DNA from: Bryobacterales bacterium
GTDB lineage: Bacteria > Acidobacteriota > Terriglobia > Bryobacterales > Bryobacteraceae
Length of the DNA stretch: 64,000 nt
Assembly (NCBI GenBank): GCA_003142185.1
Contig: PLOR01000097.1
Coordinates: forward strand, 119,332-183,331
Direction: 5' to 3'
Positions within the stretch are counted from its first letter, which is position 1, and the number at the start of each line of letters is the position of its first letter. Shown piece by piece: positions 37,646-46,692 of the stretch. Under the pieces are notes generated by a model that ran no database searches, had not been told where the DNA came from, and saw nothing but the letters and a program-made list of their open reading frames with translations. A program made the translations under genes and the position numbers.

Positions 37646-37861
37646 GTGCAGGCATACCGGAAAGATACGGCAGTCGGCGCACACGGCGACCTCCGTTTGG
37701 AGGGCCTTCCCTTCGCGCCCGGCCAGCCGGTCGAAGTGTTGGTGATCTCGAAGACCCCAGGATCGCCGACGGTCGGCGGCCGAAGCCTCCGAGACTCGGT
37801 CCTCGATTTCCGTGAGCCGTTCGAGCCTGTTGCCGGCGAGGACTGGGACATCCTGCTCTGA
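37646..37861 (+). CDS. Small orphan antitoxin-like protein
   Basis: From the GTG at 37646 the product is 71 residues. The frame is open to an ATG at 37559 that would overlap the antitoxin start on the other strand. The layout is short strands (GDLRLEGLPFAPGQPVEVLV), then LRDSVLDFREPFEPVAGEDW and IL at the end. It resembles the small proteins of cyanobacteria and acidobacteria that precede PIN-domain toxins (xLRGxxxxxxxPFEPVAxxDW). No toxin follows here; the next gene is a minus-strand YkgJ-type gene. The start is uncertain. Confidence 0.55.
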   Translation: MQAYRKDTAVGAHGDLRLEGLPFAPGQPVEVLVISKTPGSPTVGGRSLRDSVLDFREPFEPVAGEDWDILL

Positions 37862-37883
37862 GCCCGCCCACCGCCTGCTTCCT

Positions 37884-38297
37884 CTACGGGTACATCGCCG
37901 GATACGCTTCCCGCATTTCTTGCGCTTCGGCGCGCGCGGATTCGATCTGGATTAGCGGGCCCTGGCCGATGCCGGGGCAATATCTCGCGGTCTTCCGCCA
38001 CTCGGCGCGGCTCTTTGCCAGTTCGGGCCAAAAGGGAAAAATGCGGCACTGGGTTGGCTTGACGGCGTGAATAGAGCATCCACCCTCGCGCAGAAAATGA
38101 CACTGCGCCTCACGCGGAACGCGCAGACGAAGCTGGCGGCGGGTGCGGTAGCAGTACCGCTTCTCGAATGCCCGCGCGCTCAGCCCCAGGAATTCCGCGA
38201 TGCGTTGCGCGTCGGCTTCGGTCAGATACACGAACCCTTTCTGCGTGCAGCAGGCGATGCACCCGGGCTGGCAGGCAAAACGCAATCCCTCGGCCAT
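37884..38297 (-). CDS. YkgJ family cysteine cluster protein
   Basis: From the ATG at 38297 the product is 137 residues; another ATG at 38336 is possible. The Cys pattern CQPGCIACC at the N-terminus, then C in QCHFL, GGCSIH, TQCRIF and a late Cys in RYCPGIG matches the zinc- or iron-chelating YkgJ/UPF0153 family. YLTEADAQRIAEFLGLS is also typical. The metal and the biological role are not established for the family. Confidence 0.88.
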   Translation of the reverse strand: MAEGLRFACQPGCIACCTQKGFVYLTEADAQRIAEFLGLSARAFEKRYCYRTRRQLRLRVPREAQCHFLREGGCSIHAVKPTQCRIFPFWPELAKSRAEWRKTARYCPGIGQGPLIQIESARAEAQEMREAYPAMYP

Positions 38298-38452
38298 GTT
38301 TTGATTATGCGGCAATCGGGCCTGGTGCGGAATCACCCCAAAACGCGCCTGCCCGGCCGCGAAACTTCACTTGCCCTTTTTCGGCCCGCCCTTGTTAGAC
38401 TGGAGAGGCAGCATCATGCACGAAATCATCTCAATTTCAGGAGGGCGCCCGC

Positions 38453-39031
38453 ATGTGGAATAAGCGCCGGGAGGACGAACCGCCAAAGCCTTTCGTCCCG
38501 CCAGCCAGCCACCCGCCAAGTCCGGTGGCTACACCCTCGGCTCCCAGTTTTACAGAATCGAAGAAGGAGGCAGCACCAGTGTCCAGCACCCCTAGCGCAA
38601 GATTCGATGCGGACGCCCGCAGCGGCATGGCCAGCATCGGGAAAGCGGTCAAGATCGTCGGCCAGATCTTCAGCAAGGAAGACCTGTATGTCGATGGAGA
38701 CCTGGAGGGCACCGTCGAGTTGCTGGAGCACAAGCTCACCGTCGGCCCCAACGGCAACATCCATGCCGCAGTCAAGGCGCGTGAAGTGATCGCGTTGGGC
38801 ACCATTCAGGGCAACGTGGAAGCGGCCGATAAAATCGAAATCCGCAAAGACGCGCGTCTGGTGGGCGACATCCGCACGGCGCGCATCATCATCGAGGACG
38901 GCGCGTACTTCAAGGGCAGCATCGATATCATCAAGCCGGAACCTGCCCGGGCTGCCGCCAAGCCGCAACCGGCCACACCGGCGGCCACTCCTCCGGCGCC
39001 GGCTGTCGCCGCCGCCGAAGTGAAACGCTGA
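38453..39031 (+). CDS. Bactofilin family cytoskeletal protein
   Basis: The 192-residue protein has a Pro/Ser-rich N-terminal arm (about 45 residues). A right-handed beta-helix core follows (about 56-155) with repeating short strands: VKIVGQIFSKEDLYVDGDLE, GTVELLEHKLTVGPNGNIHA, VKAREVIALGTIQGNVEAAD and RLVGDIRTARIIIEDGAYFK. The tail is Ala/Pro-rich. Bactofilins polymerise without nucleotide and scaffold cell-wall enzymes, polarity factors or shape determinants. AGGAGG is present 7 nt before the ATG. The next gene starts 17 bp downstream. Confidence 0.93.
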   Translation: MWNKRREDEPPKPFVPPASHPPSPVATPSAPSFTESKKEAAPVSSTPSARFDADARSGMASIGKAVKIVGQIFSKEDLYVDGDLEGTVELLEHKLTVGPNGNIHAAVKAREVIALGTIQGNVEAADKIEIRKDARLVGDIRTARIIIEDGAYFKGSIDIIKPEPARAAAKPQPATPAATPPAPAVAAAEVKR

Positions 39032-39048
39032 GGCAAACCACGTAGCCC

Positions 39049-39744
39049 ATGCCGCTGCCAGGACCACTCAAGAACTTTTTGCGTGGCCAGCTCCGAAGTT
39101 CCGCGTCCGGCGGCGGTTCGCCACCGGGCCGCTTTCGGCATGGCGGACCCGACGAGCCCGAAGTGGTCACCACCCGGCGCAGCCGGGCGCTGGAAGAGTT
39201 CTTCCTGGATATCCGCGGGCAGTCCGGTCTCACGATTCTCGATCTAGGCGGCGCATCGCAAGAGAACGTGAACTTCATCACCAACTTGGGGCACCGGCTC
39301 TATTCCGAGAATTTCCTGCAGATCCTGCATGAGACGTTCGGCGCCGGGGGCACGGTCGATCATTCCAATCCCGGCCGCATCGACTTCTTTCTGCGGCAGG
39401 CGCTGGACTATCCGGACGACCATTTCGACGGCGTCCTGCTGTGGGACTCGCTCGAGTATCTGGCGCCGGCTTTGCTGCACGCGGTGGTGGCGCGCGTGCA
39501 CAAGATCGCGCGGCAGAAGAGCCAGATGCTGGCATTCTTCGAGTCCGACGACAAACTCGAAAGAGTTCCCTGTTACACGTTTCGCATCCTGGAATTGAGT
39601 TCCCTGCAATTGACCCAGCACGGCACGCGCCCGGCGGTGCAGTTATTCAACAACCGCGGTCTGGAGAAGCTGTTTGCCGATTTCCAATCCGTGAAGTTTT
39701 TCCTCACGCGGGAGCGGCTGCGCGAAGTGCTGGTGCGGGTCTGA
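39049..39744 (+). CDS. Class I SAM-dependent methyltransferase-like protein
   Basis: The 231-residue protein has a disordered Gly/Ser/Pro-rich N-terminus (about 45 residues) and a Rossmann-like start LTILDLGGASQENVNFITNL, matching methyltransferase motif I except that the usual GxGxG is only GGAS. VLLWDSLEYLAPALLHAVVA matches motif post-II/III. The C-terminus carries LQLTQHGTRPAVQLFNNRGL. Catalytic function is unproven. It follows the bactofilin gene by 17 bp and is probably co-transcribed with it, which may point to an envelope or cell-shape context. Confidence 0.7.
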   Translation: MPLPGPLKNFLRGQLRSSASGGGSPPGRFRHGGPDEPEVVTTRRSRALEEFFLDIRGQSGLTILDLGGASQENVNFITNLGHRLYSENFLQILHETFGAGGTVDHSNPGRIDFFLRQALDYPDDHFDGVLLWDSLEYLAPALLHAVVARVHKIARQKSQMLAFFESDDKLERVPCYTFRILELSSLQLTQHGTRPAVQLFNNRGLEKLFADFQSVKFFLTRERLREVLVRV

Positions 39745-39832
39745 GCGCGCCTCGGAGCCGCGAACAAAGGTAGCGGCCATCACTCCATTTTGTGACATGC
39801 CCTGAGCGGCGGCACCGGACGAGTCGCCACTT

Positions 39833-42061
39833 TCATCGTCCGGCGGGCCGGAATTCGAGCGTGCTGGCGGCCTCGATTTTCCGGAACTGCATGGGGAAAC
39901 TGCGGCCAGCGTAATAATCGTCCCACTGGTCGCGGTAATGGCTTGACAGCACCTGGCCGGATTGGCCGATGGTCTCGTTGAGCAGCGAGCGGTCCCAATC
40001 GGCCAAGTCGGCGTCCATCCGCATGGAGGGCGCCAGGCGTGCGGTGACCTGTTTCACGCTGACCGGCGAACCGCTCATGGGCACGGGTCCAATGTCGAAA
40101 TACTTGCCGATCCAAGGAATCCGATGGATGACCGGATTGGGGACGAACATTCTCGAATAGGCGCCGTACTGCCAGCGCTGGTGGTCGCGCCCCTGGATGC
40201 GCTCGCCCTCTTCGACCGCATCCACCAGCGCGGTCAGGAGCATCTCGTCGTAATCGGCGAACCAACCGGCGGGGCGCTCGCGCAACAGTTTTTCCACCAC
40301 GGCGTAGCTCATCGGGAAGTCGTATTTACCCGCGGCGCCGGGGGCGGCGTTTTCCGCCAGCGCCGTGCGTACGTGCGGGAACGCCAGGGCAATCAGGAAC
40401 GGCGCACCTCCGCGAATTTCCATCTGCCCGTTCCACGCGCGCAGCATGGCGACCAAATCCTCCAGGTTGGTGACGTGCGCGTGGCGGTTGTCGTAAGCCG
40501 CCACCAGTTGCCCGGCCAGGAACTTGCCGAACGCCGAATACACGTCGCACTGGACGCCGAGCATGTCTTCCGCCCGCCAGCCCTGGCGCGCCTGCAGACG
40601 CGCCCGCACCTGGCTGGCGCGGTATGGCGGCGCAAAGCGGCCGCCGACCGGGTAAGGATAGTTGTCGGGAAACGGGTCTTGATTGGAAGTGGCGATGATG
40701 CCGCCGGGCGGGTTGAAGGCGGTGGGGAGATCGGCAAACGGAATGAAGCCGTCCCATTCGAAATTGCCGGACGATCCATCCAGAGGCACGTCGCCCGCAT
40801 AGCCGCGCCGTACCGGCAATCTGCCGGCCACCTGGTAGCCAATGTTGCCGTCCGTATCGGCGTAGACGAAGTTGGAAGCCGGGCCCGGCAAGCGCTCCAG
40901 GGCGGCTCTGAACTCCACCCAGGTTTGCGCGCGATCGATATCGAGAAATGGATATTGAACGAAGCCCGGTTCGGCGGCGATCCACCGCAGCGCCATTGGC
41001 GTGTCGTTCTCATTGACAAACAGCGGCCCGTGGCGGGTGACCCAGATCGGCATTTCCTCCGTGTTCTGGTTCTTCACGCGGATGATTTCGCGCTCCAGCC
41101 GCGCCTGTTCCGTCTCACCTCGGTATAGATATCGGCCGGTGCGCATATCCAGCTTCTCGATGTACAGATCCTGGGCGTCGAATCCGAGATTGGTGATACC
41201 CCAGGCGATGCGCTGGTTGTGCCCGACGATGATTCCGGGAACGCCTGGCAGCGCCACCCCGGAGACGTCGATGCCGGGCGCATGCAGGTGGGTCATGTAC
41301 CAGATACCGGGCAGCCCGTATTCCAGGTGCATATCGTTGGCCAGCAGCGGCTTGCCGGAAGCCGTATGGGTGCCCGACAGGGCCCAGGCGTTGGAGCCCG
41401 GCGGCGGCGACCCGCTGCCGCGCGCCGGAAACAGAAAATCGACTTTGTGCGCGTCGCCGTGGGCCAGCATGTCGCGCTTGAGCAAATCGTCGCGCCAGGA
41501 AGTGCTGAGGTCGCGAAACATGTGCAGGCAGATCAGCAGCGAATCCACCACGCTCCAGGGGCGCGGCTGGTAGCCGAGCAGCCGGAATTCGAGCGGCAAG
41601 TTGCCGAGATGGCCGTTCACAAACGCGTTGACGCCGCGGGCGTAAGCCGCCATCGCGGCGCGATCCGGCGCCGGCATATCGACGTAAGCGCGCTCGGCGA
41701 TGCGGCGCATCCGAAGGCGGCGGGATTCGCGGTCCGATTCGAGCGCCGCGGCGCCAACCACCTCCGACAGGTCGCCCGCGGCCAGACGGCGTAGCGCATC
41801 CATTTGCCACAGCCGGTCCTGCGCGGTCACATAGCCTTGCACGAACAGCGCGTCCTCGAGGTTGGACGCTTCGATGTGCGGCACGCCGTGCGCATCGAAT
41901 TGCACCACGACGGGCGCCGCCACCCGAGCTTCGATGGAACCGGAATGCTGTGGCAGCGGCCGCCAGACGCACCAATACACCACTGCCAGCGCCGCCACCA
42001 CGATCGCGGCAATCAGAAAGTTGACGATCTTCACGATTCGCGCCAGCGGGGAAGGTGACAT
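39833..42061 (-). CDS. Penicillin acylase family (N-terminal nucleophile) hydrolase
   Basis: The 742-residue precursor has an N-terminal hydrophobic segment (VNFLIAAIVVAALAVVYWCV, about residues 13-32), then the alpha subunit (FDAHGVPHIEASNLEDALFV, YVTAQDRLWQMDALRRLAAG). The self-cleavage site follows in PPPGSNAWALSGTHTASGKP, with the Ser after Gly as the future nucleophile, then LLANDMHLEYGLPGIWYMTH. Processing would release the beta subunit beginning at that Ser. Members hydrolyse amide bonds in beta-lactams or acyl-homoserine lactones. The protein is probably periplasmic and membrane-anchored. Substrate is unknown. Confidence 0.92.
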   Translation of the reverse strand: MSPSPLARIVKIVNFLIAAIVVAALAVVYWCVWRPLPQHSGSIEARVAAPVVVQFDAHGVPHIEASNLEDALFVQGYVTAQDRLWQMDALRRLAAGDLSEVVGAAALESDRESRRLRMRRIAERAYVDMPAPDRAAMAAYARGVNAFVNGHLGNLPLEFRLLGYQPRPWSVVDSLLICLHMFRDLSTSWRDDLLKRDMLAHGDAHKVDFLFPARGSGSPPPGSNAWALSGTHTASGKPLLANDMHLEYGLPGIWYMTHLHAPGIDVSGVALPGVPGIIVGHNQRIAWGITNLGFDAQDLYIEKLDMRTGRYLYRGETEQARLEREIIRVKNQNTEEMPIWVTRHGPLFVNENDTPMALRWIAAEPGFVQYPFLDIDRAQTWVEFRAALERLPGPASNFVYADTDGNIGYQVAGRLPVRRGYAGDVPLDGSSGNFEWDGFIPFADLPTAFNPPGGIIATSNQDPFPDNYPYPVGGRFAPPYRASQVRARLQARQGWRAEDMLGVQCDVYSAFGKFLAGQLVAAYDNRHAHVTNLEDLVAMLRAWNGQMEIRGGAPFLIALAFPHVRTALAENAAPGAAGKYDFPMSYAVVEKLLRERPAGWFADYDEMLLTALVDAVEEGERIQGRDHQRWQYGAYSRMFVPNPVIHRIPWIGKYFDIGPVPMSGSPVSVKQVTARLAPSMRMDADLADWDRSLLNETIGQSGQVLSSHYRDQWDDYYAGRSFPMQFRKIEAASTLEFRPAGR

Positions 42062-42140
42062 TGAGGGCTAACTCTCATCATAAACGGTGCGGGCGCGACC
42101 TTTTGGTTCGAGATCTCCGCTAAAATGTGGTCGGCGGACT

Positions 42141-43472
42141 TTGACCTATTACCCATTTCGAATCGTTCTCGTCGCGCTGCTGATCGCGGTGAACGGTTTC
42201 TTCGCGGGCGCCGAGGTGGCACTGCTTTCGGTGCGGCATTCGCGCCTGCGGCAAATGGCGGAGAACGGCTCCGCCGGCGCGCAGGCCGCTCTCAACCTGC
42301 TTTCGAATCCGGGGCGGCTGCTGTCGGTAACGCAAGTGGGCGTCACGCTGGCCAGCCTGGGGCTAGGCTGGGCCGGCGAGAACACCCTGTACCAACTGCT
42401 GGTTTCCCGCTTGCATACGCCGGCCAGTCCGCTGGCAGCCGACATTCTGCACGGAGCTTGCCTGGCAGTTGCCTTCCTGGCGATCTCGTACCTGCACGTG
42501 GTGCTCGGCGAAGTGGTTCCCAAGAATCTGTCGATGGCCCAGGCCGACAGGATGGCGGCCATCGTGGCGCCGGCGCTGCTGCTCTTCTACCGCGTGTCGC
42601 TGCCATTCGTGGTGGTGGTCGAACGCTCCGCCGGCGTTATCACCCGCGCGCTGAAGTTGAAGAACGTGGCGCACGGCGGCCATTCGGCCGAGGAACTGAA
42701 GCTGATCGTCAGTTCCAGCCGCGGCCTGGGATATTTGCCGGAGTCGCAGGAAGATATGATCCACCGCGTGCTCGACTTGGACTACGTGGTGGCGCGCGAG
42801 GTCATGGTGCCGCGCAACGACATCGTTTCGGTGGAAGCCGGCGCCGCTCTGGACGACGTGCTGCGCACGATGATTGCGGAAAAACATTCGCGCCTGCCGG
42901 TCTACCGGGGCTCGCCCGAAAAGATCGTCGGCATTCTGCATTACAAGGACCTGCTGCCGGTTTGGGAGGAGCGGCGGCGCGCCATACGCTCTGGCCAGGC
43001 CAGCCGCAGTTTCCACATTGGCCGCTTGCTGCGCCCGCACCTGGTGGTGCCGGAGACCAAGCCGCTCTCGCAAATGCTGGAGCAGTTCCGCGCCGGCCAC
43101 TCCCACATGGCCATGGTGGTGGATGAATTCGGCACCATCGTGGGGATGCTGACGCTGAAGGATGTGCTGGAGCACCTGGTGGGACGCATCGAGGATGAGC
43201 ACGATGAGAAGGACGTGCGCCGCGACACGTATACCGGCGAGATCGAACTGGACGGCGCTACGCGCATCCGCGATCTGGAAACCGAGTTCGGCATCGAGAT
43301 CCCGTCAGATGCCGGCTTCGAGACGCTGGCCGGTTTTCTGCTCTTTCGCCTGGGCGCGATCCCGCGCGCCGGCGATCAGGTGGAGCATGAGGGCCGCCGC
43401 TACACGGTGCTCGAGATGGACCGAAACCGCATCGCCCGCGTGCGCGTGGAAAAGCTGGCGGAGCCCGCATAG
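42141..43472 (+). CDS. CNNM/CorC/HlyC-type membrane protein (DUF21-CBS-CorC)
   Basis: Start TTG at 42141 is preferred because the first helix begins there (IVLVALLIAVNGFFAGAEVA). An ATG at 42087 is an in-frame alternative. The product of about 443 residues has a DUF21 membrane domain (about residues 1-185), two CBS modules (VAREVMVPRNDIVSVEAGAA; LPVYRGSPEKIVGILHYKDL; HMAMVVDEFGTIVGMLTLKD) and a CorC_HlyC C-terminal domain (ELDGATRIRDLETEFGIEIP). Relatives are magnesium/cobalt exporters or regulators. Its stop touches a family A repeat. Confidence 0.93.
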   Translation: MTYYPFRIVLVALLIAVNGFFAGAEVALLSVRHSRLRQMAENGSAGAQAALNLLSNPGRLLSVTQVGVTLASLGLGWAGENTLYQLLVSRLHTPASPLAADILHGACLAVAFLAISYLHVVLGEVVPKNLSMAQADRMAAIVAPALLLFYRVSLPFVVVVERSAGVITRALKLKNVAHGGHSAEELKLIVSSSRGLGYLPESQEDMIHRVLDLDYVVAREVMVPRNDIVSVEAGAALDDVLRTMIAEKHSRLPVYRGSPEKIVGILHYKDLLPVWEERRRAIRSGQASRSFHIGRLLRPHLVVPETKPLSQMLEQFRAGHSHMAMVVDEFGTIVGMLTLKDVLEHLVGRIEDEHDEKDVRRDTYTGEIELDGATRIRDLETEFGIEIPSDAGFETLAGFLLFRLGAIPRAGDQVEHEGRRYTVLEMDRNRIARVRVEKLAEPA

Positions 43473-43514
43473 GGTGGGGCATGCTTAAGCTTGCCAACGC
43501 CCGCTCGCGGGCGC
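43472..43514 (+). repeat. Intergenic repeat family A, copy 6
   Basis: GGGTGGGGCATGCTTAAGCT then TGCCAACGCC and a CCCGCTCGCGGGCGCG hairpin. The start overlaps the last base of the stop codon. The same word combination (A unit plus GCCCGC hairpin) occurs at 14425-14500. Confidence 0.8.
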
Positions 43515-43590
43515 GTTTGTTTCGGGGTTTCCGATGCCCGCCGCCCACGCCTCACCCGCGGTTGTGGTATCACTGAAATCTGGATTCACC

Positions 43591-43833
43591 ATGCCAAACG
43601 ACGAAGCATTGAAAGCTGAGATTGAGCGGCTGCGCGCCGAAAACGAAGCGTTGAAGCGGCCTCGCGGACAAATGTCGCTGAAGGTGAGCGAAAAGGGCGG
43701 CCTGTCGGTGTACGGGCTTGGCCGGTTCCCGGTGACGCTGTACCGCGAGCAGTGGGAAAAGCTGCTCGGAATGACCGACGAGATTCGCAAGTTCATCAAA
43801 GAGCACGACACTCAACTGAAGAAGAAGGAGTGA
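43591..43833 (+). CDS. Conserved small coiled-coil protein
   Basis: The ATG at 43591 gives 80 residues: a leading heptad-type helix (EALKAEIERLRAENEALKRP, about residues 4-23), then a compact conserved part (LKVSEKGGLSVYGLGRFPVT, LYREQWEKLLGMTDEIRKFI). I know this wording as a conserved uncharacterised protein of Acidobacteria and Cyanobacteria but no function is established. Its stop overlaps the hydrolase start by one base (TGATG), so the two are translationally coupled. Confidence 0.8.
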   Translation: MPNDEALKAEIERLRAENEALKRPRGQMSLKVSEKGGLSVYGLGRFPVTLYREQWEKLLGMTDEIRKFIKEHDTQLKKKE

Positions 43834-44468
43834 TGCTCGAAGCATTCGAAACCTTGGGCGTCCGCGGCGTGCTGCACCGCCCGGCGGTTTCGAATGGCGA
43901 TGCGTTCGCACTGACCCATGGCGCAGGCTCGAACGCCAATGGGCCGCTGCTGGTGCGAATGGCCGCCTCGCTGGCCGAAGCTGGCTTCCTGGTGCTGCGC
44001 TACGATCTGCCGTTTCGCATTGCGCGATCCAAGGGACCTCCCTTTCCAGCCATGGCGGCACGAGACCGGGAGGGCATTGCGCGCGCGGTGGATGCGCTGG
44101 GGAAGCTCGCGGGCGGGCGCGTCTTCGCCGGCGGCCATTCTTACGGTGGCCGGCAGACCGCGATGACCGCGGCGGAACACACCGAACTCGCCAGCGGTCT
44201 GCTGCTGCTCTCCTATCCCTTGCATCCGCCGCGCAAGCCCGAACAACTGCGCACCAGCTTCTTTCCGGAGCTGCGCACGCCGGCGCTGTTTGTCCATGGC
44301 ACGGCCGATCCGTTTGGCACGGTCGAAGAGCTGCGTGCGGCGATACGGGCGATTCCCGCGCGCACGGACTTGCTCGCGGTGGAAGGTGCGGGGCACGATT
44401 TGAGGAGCGCTCCCGCCGCGGACATTCTGGCGCGCTTCCGCGCGTTGGTCTGCTATCCTGAAAAATAA
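43833..44468 (+). CDS. Alpha/beta hydrolase (KANL3/Tex30-like or dienelactone hydrolase-like)
   Basis: The 211-residue protein has the oxyanion region LTHGAGSNANGPL, the nucleophile elbow AGGHSYGGRQTAM (Ser at about residue 101), an Asp in FVHGTADPFGTVEEL and a His in VEGAGHDLRSA. It is the compact KANL3/Tex30 type without a lid. It starts on the stop codon of the small coiled-coil gene. The substrate is unknown; an esterase or regulatory function are both possible. Confidence 0.88.
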   Translation: MLEAFETLGVRGVLHRPAVSNGDAFALTHGAGSNANGPLLVRMAASLAEAGFLVLRYDLPFRIARSKGPPFPAMAARDREGIARAVDALGKLAGGRVFAGGHSYGGRQTAMTAAEHTELASGLLLLSYPLHPPRKPEQLRTSFFPELRTPALFVHGTADPFGTVEELRAAIRAIPARTDLLAVEGAGHDLRSAPAADILARFRALVCYPEK

Positions 44469-44486
44469 CTTTCCCGGGAGTGGACC

Positions 44487-46637
44487 ATGCGCGAATACCG
44501 CTACACGACTCCCCACGGAATTGAGGTCACCCGCTCGGCTTCCCAAGGCAATTACCAAAAGGGGCTGAAGCATCTTCTGCACGATCTGGACCGGCACCGT
44601 GGGATCTATCTTTCGTCGGGATACGAGTATCCCGGGCGGTACTCGCGTTGGGACGTCGCTTCCACCCGCCCGCCGCTCGAGATCGTCGCCTACGATCGCC
44701 GCGTCGAGTTCCGTCCGCTGAACGAACGCGGGCGCAGGATTCTGGAGATCCTTTATCCGGTGCTCGCCGCGCATCCGCACTGGGAGGAATTCGTTTCCGC
44801 CGGAGGCGCGCTGGAAGGCCGTTTGAAGCCGCTGCCCGCGCTGTTTCCGGAAGAGGAACGCAGCAAGCAGCCCTCCGCATTTTCCATTTTGCGCACGCTG
44901 ATTGAAGAATTCCGCGGCGAGGAGGATTCGCGGCTCGGCCTGCTGGGGGCTTTCGGATACGACCTGCTGTTTCAGTTCGAGCCTATCGAAAAGAAGCTGG
45001 CGCGCGATGGACACAAGGACCTGCACCTGTTCCTCTGCGACGACATCTGGTTCATGGATCGCAAGAAGGAGAAGATCGAGCGCTTCCGATACGATTTCGC
45101 GCGTGGCGAAATCTCGACCGCCGGCCTCGCCCGCGACGCGGAACGGATCAAGCCGCCGAAGCGCGCCAAGCCCGGTCCGATTGTTTCCGACCAGACGCCC
45201 GAAGAGTACATGGCCAACGTGGAGAAGGTGCGCGAGGGCATGCGGCGCGGCGATTATTACGAGGTGGTGCTGCGCCAGACCTTCTCGACTCCCTATTCCG
45301 GCAAAGCCTCCGAACTGTTCGAAAGCGTGCAGCGTGCCAGCCCAAGCCCTTACCAGTTCCTGTTGCAGTTCGGCGAAGAGCAGCTTGTGGGCGCGTCGCC
45401 GGAGATGTTCCTGCGGGTGGAAGGCCAGCGCGTCGAGACTTGCCCGATTGCCGGCACCGCGCAGCGCACCGGGGACCCCATGCGCGACGCCGATAACATC
45501 CGCGAGCTGCTGAAGTCCGCCAAAGAGGAATCCGAACTGACCATGTGCACGGACGTGGACCGCAACGACAAGTCGCGCGTCTGCGAGCCGGGCAGCGTGA
45601 AGGTGATTGGGCGGCGGTTGATCGAATCCTACGCCGGCCTTTTTCACACGGTGGATCACGTGGAGGGTTTCCTCCAGGAGGGTTTCGATTCGCTCGATGC
45701 CTTCCTCAGCCACATGTGGGCGGTGACGCTGATCGGCGCGCCGAAGAAGGCGGCGGCGCAGGCGATCGAATCGCTCGAAAAAGATGCGCGCGGTTGGTAC
45801 GGCGGCGCCATCGGCATGATCTCGTTCAACGGCGACATCAATACCGGCATCCTGATTCGCACCACCTACCTGCGCAATGGCGTGGCGTCGTATCCGGCGG
45901 GGGCTACCCTGCTCTACGATTCCGTGCCGGCCAACGAAGAGCGCGAAACGCGGCTCAAGGCCACCGGCTTTTTCCGCGCCTTGGGCGCGAAACCGGCGGC
46001 GGCAGCGGCGCCGGAACACAGCGCGGTAGGCGCTGGAGTGCGTCTGCTGCTGGTCGATAACGACGACTGTTTCATCCACACGCTGGCCAACTATGCGCGC
46101 CAGACGGGCGCCGAAGTGGTGACGTATCGTGCCGGCTTCCCGCCCGAGTTGATCGAGCGCGTGGCGCCTGGCCTGATCCTGATTTCACCCGGCCCCGGAC
46201 GCCCCACGGATTTTGGCGTGCCCGAACTGGTGAAGACAGCCGTGCGGCTGGGTGTGCCGGTGTTCGGCGTCTGCCTGGGGCTGCAAGGCATTGTCGAGGC
46301 CTTCGGCGGCGAGCTGGGCGTGCTCGATTACCCCGTGCACGGAAAACCTTCCACCGTGCATCACCGCGGCATCGGCATCTTCGAAGGGATGCCGGAAGAG
46401 TTCGAGGTGGGTCGCTACCATTCGCTGTTCGCCCGGCGGGAGACTTTTCCCGCTTGCCTGGAAATAACCGCCGAATCCACCGATGGCGTGATCATGGGCG
46501 TGCGCCATCGCGAGTTGCCGATTGAAGCCGTGCAATTCCACCCGGAATCGATTCTCACCGCCGAAGCCGGCCACGGTTTGAAGCTGATGGAAAACGCCGT
46601 GAAGCTGGGCAAAGCCGCGAGAGTAGGAACGCGGTAA
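44487..46637 (+). CDS. trpE: Anthranilate synthase, fused TrpE-TrpG
   Basis: The 716-residue protein fuses two enzymes. Residues about 1-500 are the chorismate-binding component (GASPEMFLRVEGQRVETCPI, then AGTAQRTGDPMRDADNIREL, ELTMCTDVDRNDKSRVCEPG). Residues about 515-710 are a class I glutamine amidotransferase (LLLVDNDDCFIHTLANYARQ, ISPGPGRPTDFG, nucleophile Cys in FGVCLGLQG, His in AVQFHPES). The fused type is known from Rhizobium and a few other lineages. It makes anthranilate for tryptophan from chorismate and glutamine. No other trp gene lies nearby. No leader peptide with Trp codons was visible in the 18-bp upstream gap. Confidence 0.94.
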   Translation: MREYRYTTPHGIEVTRSASQGNYQKGLKHLLHDLDRHRGIYLSSGYEYPGRYSRWDVASTRPPLEIVAYDRRVEFRPLNERGRRILEILYPVLAAHPHWEEFVSAGGALEGRLKPLPALFPEEERSKQPSAFSILRTLIEEFRGEEDSRLGLLGAFGYDLLFQFEPIEKKLARDGHKDLHLFLCDDIWFMDRKKEKIERFRYDFARGEISTAGLARDAERIKPPKRAKPGPIVSDQTPEEYMANVEKVREGMRRGDYYEVVLRQTFSTPYSGKASELFESVQRASPSPYQFLLQFGEEQLVGASPEMFLRVEGQRVETCPIAGTAQRTGDPMRDADNIRELLKSAKEESELTMCTDVDRNDKSRVCEPGSVKVIGRRLIESYAGLFHTVDHVEGFLQEGFDSLDAFLSHMWAVTLIGAPKKAAAQAIESLEKDARGWYGGAIGMISFNGDINTGILIRTTYLRNGVASYPAGATLLYDSVPANEERETRLKATGFFRALGAKPAAAAAPEHSAVGAGVRLLLVDNDDCFIHTLANYARQTGAEVVTYRAGFPPELIERVAPGLILISPGPGRPTDFGVPELVKTAVRLGVPVFGVCLGLQGIVEAFGGELGVLDYPVHGKPSTVHHRGIGIFEGMPEEFEVGRYHSLFARRETFPACLEITAESTDGVIMGVRHRELPIEAVQFHPESILTAEAGHGLKLMENAVKLGKAARVGTR

Positions 46638-46639
46638 GA

Positions 46640-46692
46640 GGTAGGACAGGCCATCGCTTTCCGTGGCCTGTCGCGCCTCGCCAGGTGACGCC
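46640..46692. repeat. Intergenic repeat family D, copy 4
   Basis: GGTAGGACAGGCCATCGC and GTGGCCTGTCGCGCCTCG lie 3 bp after the trpEG stop codon. The tail GCGCCTCGCCAGGTGACGCC is shared with the copy at 63782. Confidence 0.75.

Noticed and set aside
43812..46079. 755-codon minus-strand frame over hydrolase and trpEG
   Set aside because: Low-complexity antisense reading of two genes with clear motifs on the plus strand.
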